From contig NZ_JAHLZY020000001.1 of assembly GCF_018967865.2 (NCBI RefSeq), positions 2,604,001-2,668,000 of the forward strand: DNA of 64,000 nucleotides. The letters run 5' to 3'. The DNA is from Hymenobacter siberiensis. GTDB taxonomy: Bacteria > Bacteroidota > Bacteroidia > Cytophagales > Hymenobacteraceae. Each line of letters begins with the position of its first letter. The first letter of the stretch is position 1. The position numbers and the translations under genes were made by a program. The notes under the pieces are model-generated. The model was not told the DNA's origin and ran no database searches. It worked only from the letters and a program-made list of their open reading frames with translations. Positions 52,523 through 60,547 of this stretch are shown in pieces.

Positions 52523-53536
52523 ATGAATCATTCCGAACGCTTAGCGGCTTTTGTGGCCCTCGGCCAGCGCCTCACCTCCCTCAATTCTGACGAACTGACC
52601 GCACTGGCGGCCCGCGCCCGCAACCAGAACGCCTGGTTCGACCGGTCCAACGTGACGGCTGCCGTAGCCGGCATTGCGCACCTGCTGGCCGAAGCGCCGC
52701 TGCGCCACTGGGCCGCCCGCTACCCCACCGAGCCCACCACCGTGCGCCAGGTGGGCGTGGTGATGGCCGGTAATATTCCCATGGTGGGCTTCCACGACCT
52801 GCTGTGCGTGCTGCTCAGCGGCCATGTGCTGCTGGCCAAGCTCAGCGCCGACGACACGACTCTGATGACCTGGCTGATGGAAGAGCTGGTGAACATCGAG
52901 CCCCGCTTTGCGGACTTTATGAAAGTGCTGCCGCGCCTGAACGCAGCCGATGCCTTCATCGCCACCGGCTCGGATAATACGGCCCGCTACTTTGAATTTT
53001 ATTTTGGCCAGCGGCCGCACCTCATTCGCCGCAACCGGACTAGCGTGGCCGTGCTCACGGGCCAGGAAACCAGCGCGGAGCTGGCCCTGCTGGGACCCGA
53101 TATTTTCCAGTACTACGGCCTGGGCTGCCGCAATGTGAGCAAGCTGTTCGTGCCCGAAAGCTACGACTTTGTGCCCCTGCTCGATGCGCTGCATGGCTTT
53201 GAGACCATTCTGCATCATCATAAATACAACAACAACTACGACTACAACAAGAGCATTCTGCTGGTGAATGCCGTGCCGCACTACGACACGGGTTTCCTGC
53301 TGCTCACGCGCAGCGCGGCGCTGGTATCGCCCATTTCGGTGGTGCATTACACCGAGTATGCCAGCGAAATCGACCTGGTGGACCAGCTCACCGACGTGGC
53401 AACCCAGACGCAGTGCGTGGTATCGGCCAGCGGGCGGTTTGCAGGCAGCGTGCCGTTTGGCAAGGCCCAGGCTCCGGGCGTAGAGGAGTATGCCGACCGC
53501 GTGGACACCATGGAATTTCTGGCGCAGCTAACTTAG
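52523..53536 (+). CDS. Acyl-CoA reductase (LuxC family)
   Basis: The product is 337 residues. It matches the LuxC-like acyl-CoA reductase family of the Bacteroidota. The VGVVMAGNIPMVGFHDLLCVLLSGH segment is the nucleotide-binding core. The catalytic Cys would be that in YYGLGCRNVSKLFVP. LuxC enzymes reduce acyl-CoA or acyl-protein to aldehyde with NADPH. The start MNHSERLAAF is chosen over an upstream in-frame ATG by family length. It is divergent from the ferredoxin. Role outside bioluminescence is likely in lipid or aldehyde metabolism. Confidence 0.92.
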   Translation: MNHSERLAAFVALGQRLTSLNSDELTALAARARNQNAWFDRSNVTAAVAGIAHLLAEAPLRHWAARYPTEPTTVRQVGVVMAGNIPMVGFHDLLCVLLSGHVLLAKLSADDTTLMTWLMEELVNIEPRFADFMKVLPRLNAADAFIATGSDNTARYFEFYFGQRPHLIRRNRTSVAVLTGQETSAELALLGPDIFQYYGLGCRNVSKLFVPESYDFVPLLDALHGFETILHHHKYNNNYDYNKSILLVNAVPHYDTGFLLLTRSAALVSPISVVHYTEYASEIDLVDQLTDVATQTQCVVSASGRFAGSVPFGKAQAPGVEEYADRVDTMEFLAQLT

Positions 53537-53643
53537 AGATTTCATCTAACCATCAGACACCGGCGGGTAGTTTATCATTTGCATAGAGCAAGGGCGGCAT
53601 TTTGCGTACCTCTCCTCAACCCATTCGCTTTTCATTTACCGTC

Positions 53644-53949
53644 ATGTCTTTCACCTATTCCGCTGATACTGTTGAAATTGTTGAGAAGGAAGAAATAGCC
53701 GATATGAACTTCGGCCCGGCCGACGTACTGCCCACCGAAGCCGACCGTCAGCGCCGCCGCGCCGATGCCGACCGCCCCGTGACACTGGGCAATACCTACC
53801 ACGGCAAGCTCGACATCTATTTCCAGACCACTGACGGGGCTACCAAGCGCGTGGGCACCACCATCTAGGCCGCCGATGCGGAGCATCTCACGCTGAAATC
53901 GGGCGCTTCGCTGCCGTTGCGCGCCGTACTTGGGTTTGATTTTTATTAG
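53644..53949 (+). pseudogene. Small hypothetical ORF with an in-frame TAG at codon 75
   Basis: From the ATG at 53644 the frame reads to VGTTI and a TAG (53866-53868), then continues AADAEHLTLKSGASLPLRAVLGFDFY to a second stop at 53947-53949. A tryptophan at the TAG would give VGTTIWAADAEHLTLKSG, in keeping with a Bacteroidota small-protein family with a conserved TVWAxxE-LxLK-x-G-x-xPLRAI pattern. That family recognition is from memory. A 74-residue truncated product is possible. It lies downstream of the acyl-CoA reductase on the same strand with a 107-base gap. Confidence 0.65.
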
Positions 53950-53969
53950 CCTATAAGAGAGCTAGAAAA

Positions 53970-54003
53970 ACGGTCATGCTGAGCGTAGCCGAAGCATGAC
54001 CGT
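53970..54003. repeat. Truncated palindrome of family A, copy A9
   Basis: Arms of 11 bases ACGGTCATGCT and AGCATGACCGT flank GAGCGTAGCCGA. Only the outer ends of the family remain. It lies between convergent genes. Confidence 0.85.
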
Positions 54004-54030
54004 GCTTGTTTATTCTGGCTGGTTTCGCGC

Positions 54031-54909
54031 TTACTGTGCTACCAAGTGCTGGAGCGTGCGCTCAATCATGGCATCAACCACGGCACCGGCGTTTTCGGCG
54101 AATTCGCCGGTGGCGCGGTTGGCCACAATGGCGTTCAACGACAATACTTCGTGGCCCAGCAGGCGGCCCAGGGAATAATAGCCGGCCGTTTCCATCTCGA
54201 AGTTGCTGAGGCGGAATTCGCCTTCGCTGCTCTGGTGGCGGAAGTTCTGCAGGCGGGAGATGTAGTCGGGCTGGCGCAGGGGCAGGCGCAGGCTGCGGCC
54301 CTGCGGACCGTAGAAGCCGGGGCAGGTGAGCGTGTTGCCCATCGTCATGCCGGCCCCCAGCTGCTCGCGGAGCAAGTCGGAGCCGCGCACTACATAGGGC
54401 GCAAACGGCAGGCCCAGTGAGCGCTGCAGCTCGGTGGCTATTTCGGTTTCAAGGCCGGTTTCCATCAGCGGGTAAAACTGCATGAGGCTGTCGAGGCCCA
54501 CGGCGTGCTCGGTGGCCAGCATCGTGCCGATGGGCACATCGGCCTGCAAGCTGCCGCTGGTACCCAGCCGGATGATGCGCAGGCTCAGCCGCTCCTCCAC
54601 GGGGCGCACCTCGCGGGCCATGAAGTCGATGTTAACCAACGCATCAAGCTCGTTCATCACGATGTCGATGTTATCGGTGCCCATGCCGGTGCTGAGTACC
54701 GTGAGGCGCTTGCCGCGGTAGTAGCCTACGTGGGTCACGAACTCGCGGTGCGTGGTTTCAAACTCTATCGAATCGAAATGCCGGCTCACCTGGGCCACCC
54801 GCGCCGGGTCGCCCACGGTGAGGATGGTATCGGAAATGTGGTCGGGCAGCAGGTTGAGGTGGTAAATGCTCCCGTCGGGGTTGAGGATGAGTTCGGAGGA
54901 GGGAATCAT
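54031..54909 (-). CDS. Nucleoside phosphorylase (PNP/UDP family)
   Basis: The product is 292 residues. Phosphate-binding and base-binding motifs of uridine-phosphorylase-like proteins are visible: TVGDPARVAQVSRHFD near residue 30, RLGTSGSLQADVPIGTM, and SNFEMETAGYYSLGRLLG, which carries the ribose-binding Met-Glu. It cleaves a nucleoside with phosphate. The Bacteroidota relatives are often annotated uridine phosphorylase. The start is the ATG at 54907-54909, directly preceded by the family E palindrome. Codon usage is like the neighbours. Confidence 0.92.
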   Translation of the reverse strand: MIPSSELILNPDGSIYHLNLLPDHISDTILTVGDPARVAQVSRHFDSIEFETTHREFVTHVGYYRGKRLTVLSTGMGTDNIDIVMNELDALVNIDFMAREVRPVEERLSLRIIRLGTSGSLQADVPIGTMLATEHAVGLDSLMQFYPLMETGLETEIATELQRSLGLPFAPYVVRGSDLLREQLGAGMTMGNTLTCPGFYGPQGRSLRLPLRQPDYISRLQNFRHQSSEGEFRLSNFEMETAGYYSLGRLLGHEVLSLNAIVANRATGEFAENAGAVVDAMIERTLQHLVAQ

Positions 54910-54914
54910 AGGAA

Positions 54915-55158
54915 GGAATTAAAAATGAAGAATTAAAAATTAACAATGGAGTTGTTAAGAAAGTCACAAAAGGTACTCAAACGGTCATGCAGCGCGCAGC
55001 GAAGCATCTTGCTCGCATCGTTGAACGGACCTGACGATGCAAGCAAGATGCTTCGCTGCGCGCTGCATGACCGTTCGGGGACTTTCTAAACAGCTTCAAT
55101 CAAAGCTGTCGGGGCACAAGGCTGTGGCCGGGCATTTTTAATTCTTAATTTTTAATTC
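54915..55158. repeat. Composite palindrome: family E arms with family A copy at the centre
   Basis: AT-rich outer arms (54915-54966 and 55081-55158) are imperfect inverses, with TTAAAAATT blocks and the GTTGTTAAGAAAGT/ACTTTCTAAACAGC inner parts. Copy A10 of family A occupies the centre. The right arm reaches the trhO stop codon and the left arm starts 6 bases from the phosphorylase ATG. Confidence 0.85.
54980..55075. repeat. Palindromic repeat family A, copy A10
   Basis: 42-base arms (54980-55021 and 55034-55075) with one mismatch enclose a 12-base core TGAACGGACCTG. The arms use CATGCAGCGCGCAGCGAAGC. Its loop region includes ATCGTTGAACGG, shared with families B and I. Confidence 0.93.
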
Positions 55159-55159
55159 C

Positions 55160-56101
55160 TCACTTAGCGTAGGAGGCCAGGCCCTGGGCGGGGTTATAGT
55201 GGTTACTGAGCTTGGGGTAGGTACCGGTACCATCGTATACGCGCTTGTCGGGGTGCTGGGCGCAGGCTTCGGAGCAGGCCCCTTGCAGGTTATTGCCGCA
55301 GGCTTCGCAGAGCGGCAGGTGGGCGTTGCAGTGCGGATTGGCGCAGTTGATGAGGCGGGCGCTGGGCTGCTGGCAGTGGTGGCAGCGCGAAATCACGGTA
55401 GGGTTCACGCGGTTCACATCCACGGCCACGCGGTTGTCGAACACGTAGCACTGGCCGTCGAAATCCTCGCCCCCGGCCTCGATGCCGTATTTGATGATGC
55501 CGCCATGCAGCTGGTACACGTTCTCAAAACCCTGCTCCAAGAGGTAGGCGCTGGCTTTTTCGCACTTCACGCCGCCGGTGCAATACGTCAGAATTTTCTT
55601 GTCCTTGAATTCCTTGAGGCGCTCGACGCGGTCGGGGAAATCGCGGAAATTCTCAATATCCAGCGTCACGGCATTTTTGAAGCGGCCGAGGTTGTACTCG
55701 TAGTCTGAGCGTACGTCGACCACTACCACGTCGTCGCGGTCCTTGAGGGCCTTGAATTCTGCGGGCGAAAGGTGCTGGCCGGTTTTCTCGTGGGGCCGCA
55801 CGTGGTGCAGGCTGCTGTGCACGATTTCGGACTTCACCCGCACGTGCAGCTTCTGGAAGGTGTGGGCTTCCACCTCGTCAATCTTAAACTCCAGCGCGGT
55901 AAAGCGCGGGTCGGCTTTCACGGCCGTCATGTAGGCCGCGCAGCTTTCGTACGTGCCCGATACCGTGCCGTTCAGCCCCTCGGCTGCCACGATGATGCGC
56001 CCGCGCAAATCCAGCGCCAAGCACAAGCGGTGGTGCTCGTCGCGGAACTGCTCGGGGTTGTCGAGCGGGGTGTAGCAGTAATAAAGAAGAGCCTGATACA
56101 T
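55160..56101 (-). CDS. trhO: tRNA uridine-34 hydroxylase TrhO (rhodanese family)
   Basis: The product is 313 residues. The central rhodanese domain has VVVDVRSDYEYNLGRFKNA and the active-site Cys loop LTYCTGGVKCEKASAYL. The N-terminal acylphosphatase-like domain (GRIIVAAEGLNGTVSGT) and a C-terminal Cys-rich zinc region with CHHCQQ and CANPHCNAHLPLCEACG match UPF0176/TrhO. TrhO uses oxygen to hydroxylate U34 of tRNA, forming 5-hydroxyuridine. The start ATG lies immediately after repeat F. Downstream of it is the family E element. Confidence 0.95.
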   Translation of the reverse strand: MYQALLYYCYTPLDNPEQFRDEHHRLCLALDLRGRIIVAAEGLNGTVSGTYESCAAYMTAVKADPRFTALEFKIDEVEAHTFQKLHVRVKSEIVHSSLHHVRPHEKTGQHLSPAEFKALKDRDDVVVVDVRSDYEYNLGRFKNAVTLDIENFRDFPDRVERLKEFKDKKILTYCTGGVKCEKASAYLLEQGFENVYQLHGGIIKYGIEAGGEDFDGQCYVFDNRVAVDVNRVNPTVISRCHHCQQPSARLINCANPHCNAHLPLCEACGNNLQGACSEACAQHPDKRVYDGTGTYPKLSNHYNPAQGLASYAK

Positions 56102-56197
56102 TTTGAGTTATGAGTTAAAAGTTATGAGTTCAGAGTTGTGGCCAGGAGAAACGCCAGGGAACGAGCGAAAAATCCTAACTCTGAACTCATAACTCCT
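56102..56197. repeat. Palindromic repeat family F filling the trhO leader
   Basis: Arms GAGTTATGAGTTCAGAGTT and AACTCTGAACTCATAACTC flank a core with CCAGGAGAAACGCCAGGG. It begins directly after the trhO start codon (minus strand) and ends at the stop codon of the PglD-like gene. Confidence 0.88.
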
Positions 56198-56830
56198 TTA
56201 GACTTTCACCGCCGGGTTGCCGAATACCGTTTGGCCGTTGGCCACGTCGGCCACTACAACGGAGCCAGCGCCAACACGGGCCTTGTCGCCGATTTTTACG
56301 CCAGCTACCACTACCGCACCGGCCCCGATGAAGGCTTGTTCGCCCACTTTCACATCGGCCCCGAGCAGGGCACCGCTGCCCAGCTGGGCGTAGTCGCCCA
56401 CGGTGGCGCGGGCCTCTACTACGGCGTTGGCCCCCACCAGGCAGCCATCGCCGAGGGTGGCAGTGGCGGCTACCACGGCGTTGGGGCCAATGTAGTTGCC
56501 GTGGCCCAGCGTGGCGTGGTTCGAAACACTGGCCCGCTCGTGAATGGCATTTACGGGCACGGCTTCGTACTCGGTGCGCAGCATTTGGGTGAGGCTGCGG
56601 CGGCTTGCGGTGTCTTCGGTGGCCACAAAAACTTCGCACTTTTTACCCAGCAGCTTCAGCAGCTCGCCGTCGTCGGTGTTGCCCATTACGGGCACGTCGA
56701 GCAGCTCTGTGCCTTGCAGCTTCTTATCGTCGTCGAGCATGCAATACACGACCACGTCGTTGGAGAGAAAGGCGTCGAGGGCGGCGGTGCCCACGGTTTG
56801 GGCACCAAGAATGATAACGGGATTTTCCAT
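56198..56830 (-). CDS. PglD-like sugar O/N-acyltransferase (hexapeptide repeats)
   Basis: The product is 210 residues. An N-terminal nucleotide-sugar-binding Rossmann-like domain (MENPVIILGAQTVGTAALDAF) is followed by a left-handed parallel beta helix of hexapeptide repeats, such as IGPNAVVAATATLGDGCLVG and FIGAGAVVVAGVKIGDKARV. This is the PglD/NeuD layout. The histidine NHATLGHGNYIG probably is the catalytic base. Substrates would be UDP-4-amino sugars and acetyl-CoA. The chosen ATG at 56828-56830 matches the usual start; the longer reading is not family-like. Upstream, in the same direction, is a membrane protein gene. Confidence 0.9.
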   Translation of the reverse strand: MENPVIILGAQTVGTAALDAFLSNDVVVYCMLDDDKKLQGTELLDVPVMGNTDDGELLKLLGKKCEVFVATEDTASRRSLTQMLRTEYEAVPVNAIHERASVSNHATLGHGNYIGPNAVVAATATLGDGCLVGANAVVEARATVGDYAQLGSGALLGADVKVGEQAFIGAGAVVVAGVKIGDKARVGAGSVVVADVANGQTVFGNPAVKV

Positions 56831-56959
56831 GGAGGGAATTCGGATGAAAGTGGCCCGGCCCGCCGGCCGCAAATTGCGCCGCTGCCAGGCCCGGCCGTGC
56901 AAAGGTACGGCACGCGCCGCAGGGGTAATTCCGGCAGGATGCCAAGGCTGAACCAACGG

Positions 56960-58291
56960 TTATATATCCCGAAAACCCAGCCGGCGCAGGGCCGCTGCCG
57001 CGTAGTCGTTTTGCAGCAGCAGCAGCACCAGATACGGCATCAGGTCGCTGCGGTAGCGATGCAGCGAGCCCAGGTTGGGCGTAGTCAGCCCCATCAGAGC
57101 GGCCAGCACCAGGCAGAAAATCACCAGCCCCAGCCCCAATACAAACGGCAAACGGCCCGCCCGACCCCGCACCGCGCTCACGGCCGCAGCTACCAACAGA
57201 ACCAGCAGGAGTAGGTTTTCGGCGCCAGCGGCGGCCAGCCGTGGTTCGCGGGTTTCACCCAGGTAAGGGCGCGTCAGGGTATTGGCTACCGCCTGCGGGG
57301 CATAGCTCAGCACGCTTTCCAGCGTGGGGCGCAAGTCTGAGTACTCGAAATGGGGCCGTCCCACCAGGTTGGGCAGGAAGGAGGTGTACACGCGCACCAC
57401 TTGGTTGGTGAATTTATTCACGCTAAAGGCCACGCTCATCTGCTGAGCCAGCCACAGGCCGGAGCTCAGCACCGCCAGCAGCGCCACAGCCTGTGCCCAG
57501 CGGGGCCGCGCCAGCCCGTGCAGCTGCAGCCCTCGCACCAGCGCAATGCCCACCAGCACGGCCAGCAGCGGCGCGGCAAAAAAGTAGCGCATTTTGAAGT
57601 GGACAAATGCCAGTACTCCAACTGCCAGCCACCAGCCGGCCCGGCCCCACCAGGTGGAGGACGTTCGGGCTTCGGGATTTCCGTACAACCGCTCCAGCAC
57701 AAGGGCCGTTAGCCACGCCCCGCTGCCTACCAGCAAGGATTCCTTGCTCAGGCCCGTAGCCCAGAACCACACCGACGGCCACAACAAAAAGGCCACCGCA
57801 CCCGCCCCGGCCGGAGTATTCGGGAATACCCGGGCCAGCACCCGCACCAGCTGCCAGCTGCTTACGAAGGCAAACAAGCTCAGATACAAGCCATTCAGCC
57901 AGCCAATTCCGCCCGACGCCAGGTTCAAAAACGCCAGTATTTTAATAAAAAACCAGGTATTGGAAAGCCCTTGATAGACGGCTGTGTAATCATTAATACG
58001 AATAGGAGTCGCAATATGAATGAGCGTAACGGCCTGCGTGAGCGTTTGCCACGCCTGGCCCGGATGCTCCCATAGCTGCGCCGTGATGGGCTTGCTCAGG
58101 TCGCTCATGAACTCAGCATCGAGCTGCAAATGCCAGTTCCGCGCCAGGCCCACGGCCACGCGCACGCCCAGACCCACCACCAGGGCGGCCCGCCACCAGC
58201 CCGCCGGGGCCTCGCGCCACTGCCGCAGCAGCCACGGCAATAGCCCGGCCAGCAGGGCCGCATTAAGCAAAATGGCCAGCGCTACTTTCAC
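56960..58291 (-). CDS. Polytopic membrane protein (possible GT-C glycosyltransferase-like)
   Basis: The product is 443 residues with about eleven hydrophobic helices. A periplasmic-facing loop after the first helices has NWHLQLDAEFMSDLSKPITA, with acidic residues that could act as the catalytic pair in a GT-C fold. Other loops contain LLWPSVWFWATGLSKES, seen in Bacteroidota membrane proteins of unknown function. No specific family is assigned. Its start overlaps the DUF2851 gene by 4 bases, and a PglD-like acyltransferase follows, so a glycan role is plausible. Confidence 0.75.
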   Translation of the reverse strand: MKVALAILLNAALLAGLLPWLLRQWREAPAGWWRAALVVGLGVRVAVGLARNWHLQLDAEFMSDLSKPITAQLWEHPGQAWQTLTQAVTLIHIATPIRINDYTAVYQGLSNTWFFIKILAFLNLASGGIGWLNGLYLSLFAFVSSWQLVRVLARVFPNTPAGAGAVAFLLWPSVWFWATGLSKESLLVGSGAWLTALVLERLYGNPEARTSSTWWGRAGWWLAVGVLAFVHFKMRYFFAAPLLAVLVGIALVRGLQLHGLARPRWAQAVALLAVLSSGLWLAQQMSVAFSVNKFTNQVVRVYTSFLPNLVGRPHFEYSDLRPTLESVLSYAPQAVANTLTRPYLGETREPRLAAAGAENLLLLVLLVAAAVSAVRGRAGRLPFVLGLGLVIFCLVLAALMGLTTPNLGSLHRYRSDLMPYLVLLLLQNDYAAAALRRLGFRDI

Positions 58292-59589
58292 CGTGCTACG
58301 CGGGGTTGTTGCACCAGCCGGCTACCAATGGAGCAGTGCAGGCAGCGGCGCGGCGCGCAATAATTCTTGTGCAGCGCCAGCAGTCCCTGCGAGTCGGCGG
58401 CCGTGCGGTGCGCGAAGCCCAGGGCCTCGTACACATCGGTGTACTGGTTGTGCTCGGCCGGCAGCTCCGACAGCAGGGCCACGCTGCTTTCGACCAGCGC
58501 GGGCTGGCCTACATACCGGGCATAGGCCACGCGCAGCGGAACTACTACATTGGTAATGAGCAAGTCGATGCTACTTTTGCCCAGGCCCGGCACCTTGCCC
58601 GGCCGGCCGGGCCGGAAGTGCGCTCGCCAGTATGCCGGCGCGGGAGCCTGAAAAAACTCCGCCAGCGCGGCCACGCTATGGGCCGTGAGCAAGGCATCGA
58701 ACAAGGCCGGGCGGGCGTGGAGCAAGCCCGCCAGCTGGCCCAGCCGCACGGGCGGAAAGTTGGCCGGTCGCAGGCGCAAGTAGTTCCATTCGTGCACGGC
58801 CAGCGCGGCGTCGGCCAGGCTGTATTTATGCCGCAGAAACTCGTATTCCTGCCTCAGGTCCCGGATGTATTCATCGGTAGTAGTCTCCTCATTTTCAACC
58901 AGAAATCCAGCCTGTCCGAATAACAGGGCTTCGAGCTGGCGCTGGTCGTGGCGGTGGCGGCGCAGCACGCTTAGCGGCAGGGCTTTGGCGAGGCGGGCCA
59001 GCGGCTCGCTGTTTTTTTGAAAGCCGAAGGCGGCCATCAGCGCGTGGTAGGCGGTGGCTTCCCAGTCCTGCCCGAGGTGCTGGTGCAGCGCCATCACGTC
59101 GTCGGCCTTGCGCTCCACGCGTTCAAGCAGGGCGCGCTCGGCCATCATCGTGCGGGTTATTTCGGGCACCAGATTCAGCAACGGGGCGCAGGGCAAGGGC
59201 GCGGCGGCGGGCGCATCCACCAGGGCCTGGTAGCGGGCCAGCAGCTCGGGGGCGAGGCGGCTTTGCAGGGCCAGCGCGGGAATCAGGCTGCCGTTGGTAC
59301 GGGCCACGTCGGCATCGTGCTGGCCCACTACGTGCAGAATCACCTGGTCGTATTTGGGGTCGGTCTGGTGCTGGTGGCGGGCCCAGTCGGAGGCGCGGAG
59401 GTGAATTTCCACGGCCCCGTTCCACTCCACTTCGCCGAGGCGCAGGCGGGCGTTCAGGAAATCAGGGCCGGCGTCGGCATTGCGGTGGCCGGGTTTCAGC
59501 ACCTGAATTTCTTCGCCTTCGGCCGTGCGCAGGTCGGCCTTATCAAAATACTGGTTCTGCCAGACGTAATGGAGGAAATCTTCTTTCAT
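58288..59589 (-). CDS. DUF2851 family protein
   Basis: The product is 433 residues. The pattern FLHYVWQNQYFDKADLRTAEGEEIQVLKPG, then NADAGPDFLNARLRLG and WNGAVEIHLRASDWARHQH, is typical of DUF2851. Acidic and histidine residues in this region suggest a metal-dependent hydrolase or nuclease, but function is unknown. The C-terminal part contains a CxxC-like pair (CAPRRCLHCS). The downstream gene overlaps by 4 bases. It is the first gene of a three-gene minus-strand run. Confidence 0.88.
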   Translation of the reverse strand: MKEDFLHYVWQNQYFDKADLRTAEGEEIQVLKPGHRNADAGPDFLNARLRLGEVEWNGAVEIHLRASDWARHQHQTDPKYDQVILHVVGQHDADVARTNGSLIPALALQSRLAPELLARYQALVDAPAAAPLPCAPLLNLVPEITRTMMAERALLERVERKADDVMALHQHLGQDWEATAYHALMAAFGFQKNSEPLARLAKALPLSVLRRHRHDQRQLEALLFGQAGFLVENEETTTDEYIRDLRQEYEFLRHKYSLADAALAVHEWNYLRLRPANFPPVRLGQLAGLLHARPALFDALLTAHSVAALAEFFQAPAPAYWRAHFRPGRPGKVPGLGKSSIDLLITNVVVPLRVAYARYVGQPALVESSVALLSELPAEHNQYTDVYEALGFAHRTAADSQGLLALHKNYCAPRRCLHCSIGSRLVQQPRVAR

Positions 59590-59652
59590 AACTTGCGCTT
59601 GGGCCTGTAAACTTACTCTGTTTACCTGTCAGACTCAACAGCCAGCACACTA

Positions 59653-60483
59653 TTGCCCACAACCCAGAACCATCCTCTCACCAAACGCCTGATACAGCTT
59701 ATCAATCGGGCGAATTTTGGGCGTTATGCATCCGCTCGGTTTATCAACGAAGTAGCAGCGCTGCTTGAAATACCCGCAAGGGAAGGTGATAGCACCGCAA
59801 TGTATTGGCTGGGAATGCTCAACTGGGATGGTTGGGGCACTCCTCAGAACCGCGAACGGGCGCTCCAGTTGCTCCATGTTGCGGCGGAAGCAAGCAATCG
59901 CAAAGCCTTATTCAACTTGGGCGTTGCCTACGACAACGGATTTTCGGTTGCAGCTAACCGAATGAAAGCATTTTCCTACTTCATGGCAGCTGCGAAGCTT
60001 GGTGAGGCAGAGGCCATGCACTCGGTTGGGGACATGCTGAGCACCGGGGAAGGCATTGAGCGCAACCTGTGCAAAGCGAAATATTGGTATTTAAAGTCTG
60101 CGAAACGCGGGTTCGCTACCGCGATGTATGACATCGCATCCTGTTACCAACAAGGAAAAGGGACCAAACAAAATACCCGGTTGGCCGTGCAGTGGTTTGA
60201 AAGGGCTGTTGAACAGGGTGAAACCAAGGCTTTAACCGGGCTTGGCTATTGCTATTTCAAACTTGTTTCACCACCCAATTTTGTTCTTGCACGCGCTTAC
60301 TTTGAGCAGGCCAGCGAGCTAGGCCACCCAAACGCTATTTACAACCTCGGCATAATGGCTGAAAATGGGCATGGCCAACCACAGTTATTGCCTGATGCTG
60401 TTTTCTGGTACCGGAAGGCTGCTGAACTAGGCCATGAGGGAGCATTGCTCAAACTAGCGTCATTAACAGGCGAAACTTTCTAA
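59653..60483 (+). CDS. Sel1-repeat (SLR) protein
   Basis: The product is 276 residues with six to seven Sel1-like repeats of about 36 residues, e.g. ALFNLGVAYDNGFSVAANRMKAFSYFMAAAKLGEAEAM and later AMYDIASCYQQGKGTKQNT. Sel1 repeats make alpha solenoids for protein interaction. No signal peptide is seen, so a cytoplasmic scaffold is likely. The start is a TTG (MPTTQ), because no better ATG exists. Its GC content is visibly lower than neighbouring genes. It is divergent from the DUF2851 gene and ends at a good terminator. Confidence 0.85.
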   Translation: MPTTQNHPLTKRLIQLINRANFGRYASARFINEVAALLEIPAREGDSTAMYWLGMLNWDGWGTPQNRERALQLLHVAAEASNRKALFNLGVAYDNGFSVAANRMKAFSYFMAAAKLGEAEAMHSVGDMLSTGEGIERNLCKAKYWYLKSAKRGFATAMYDIASCYQQGKGTKQNTRLAVQWFERAVEQGETKALTGLGYCYFKLVSPPNFVLARAYFEQASELGHPNAIYNLGIMAENGHGQPQLLPDAVFWYRKAAELGHEGALLKLASLTGETF

Positions 60484-60491
60484 CACACGAT

Positions 60492-60523
60492 AAACGGCCC
60501 GCCTCTTTCGAAGCGGGCCGTTT
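60492..60523. terminator. Bidirectional intrinsic terminator
   Basis: AAACGGCCCGC-CTCTTTCGAA-GCGGGCCGTTT separates the SLR gene from the convergent lolA gene. Both flanks contain short A/T tracts. Confidence 0.88.
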
Positions 60524-60547
60524 CATAAATTATGCTATTCCTAAAAA

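Noticed and set aside
12046..53949. Stop-codon reassignment or selenocysteine as explanation of in-frame stops
   Set aside because: TAA, TAG and TGA all end well-defined genes in the window, and the internal stops involve all three codons, so a recoding system is unlikely.
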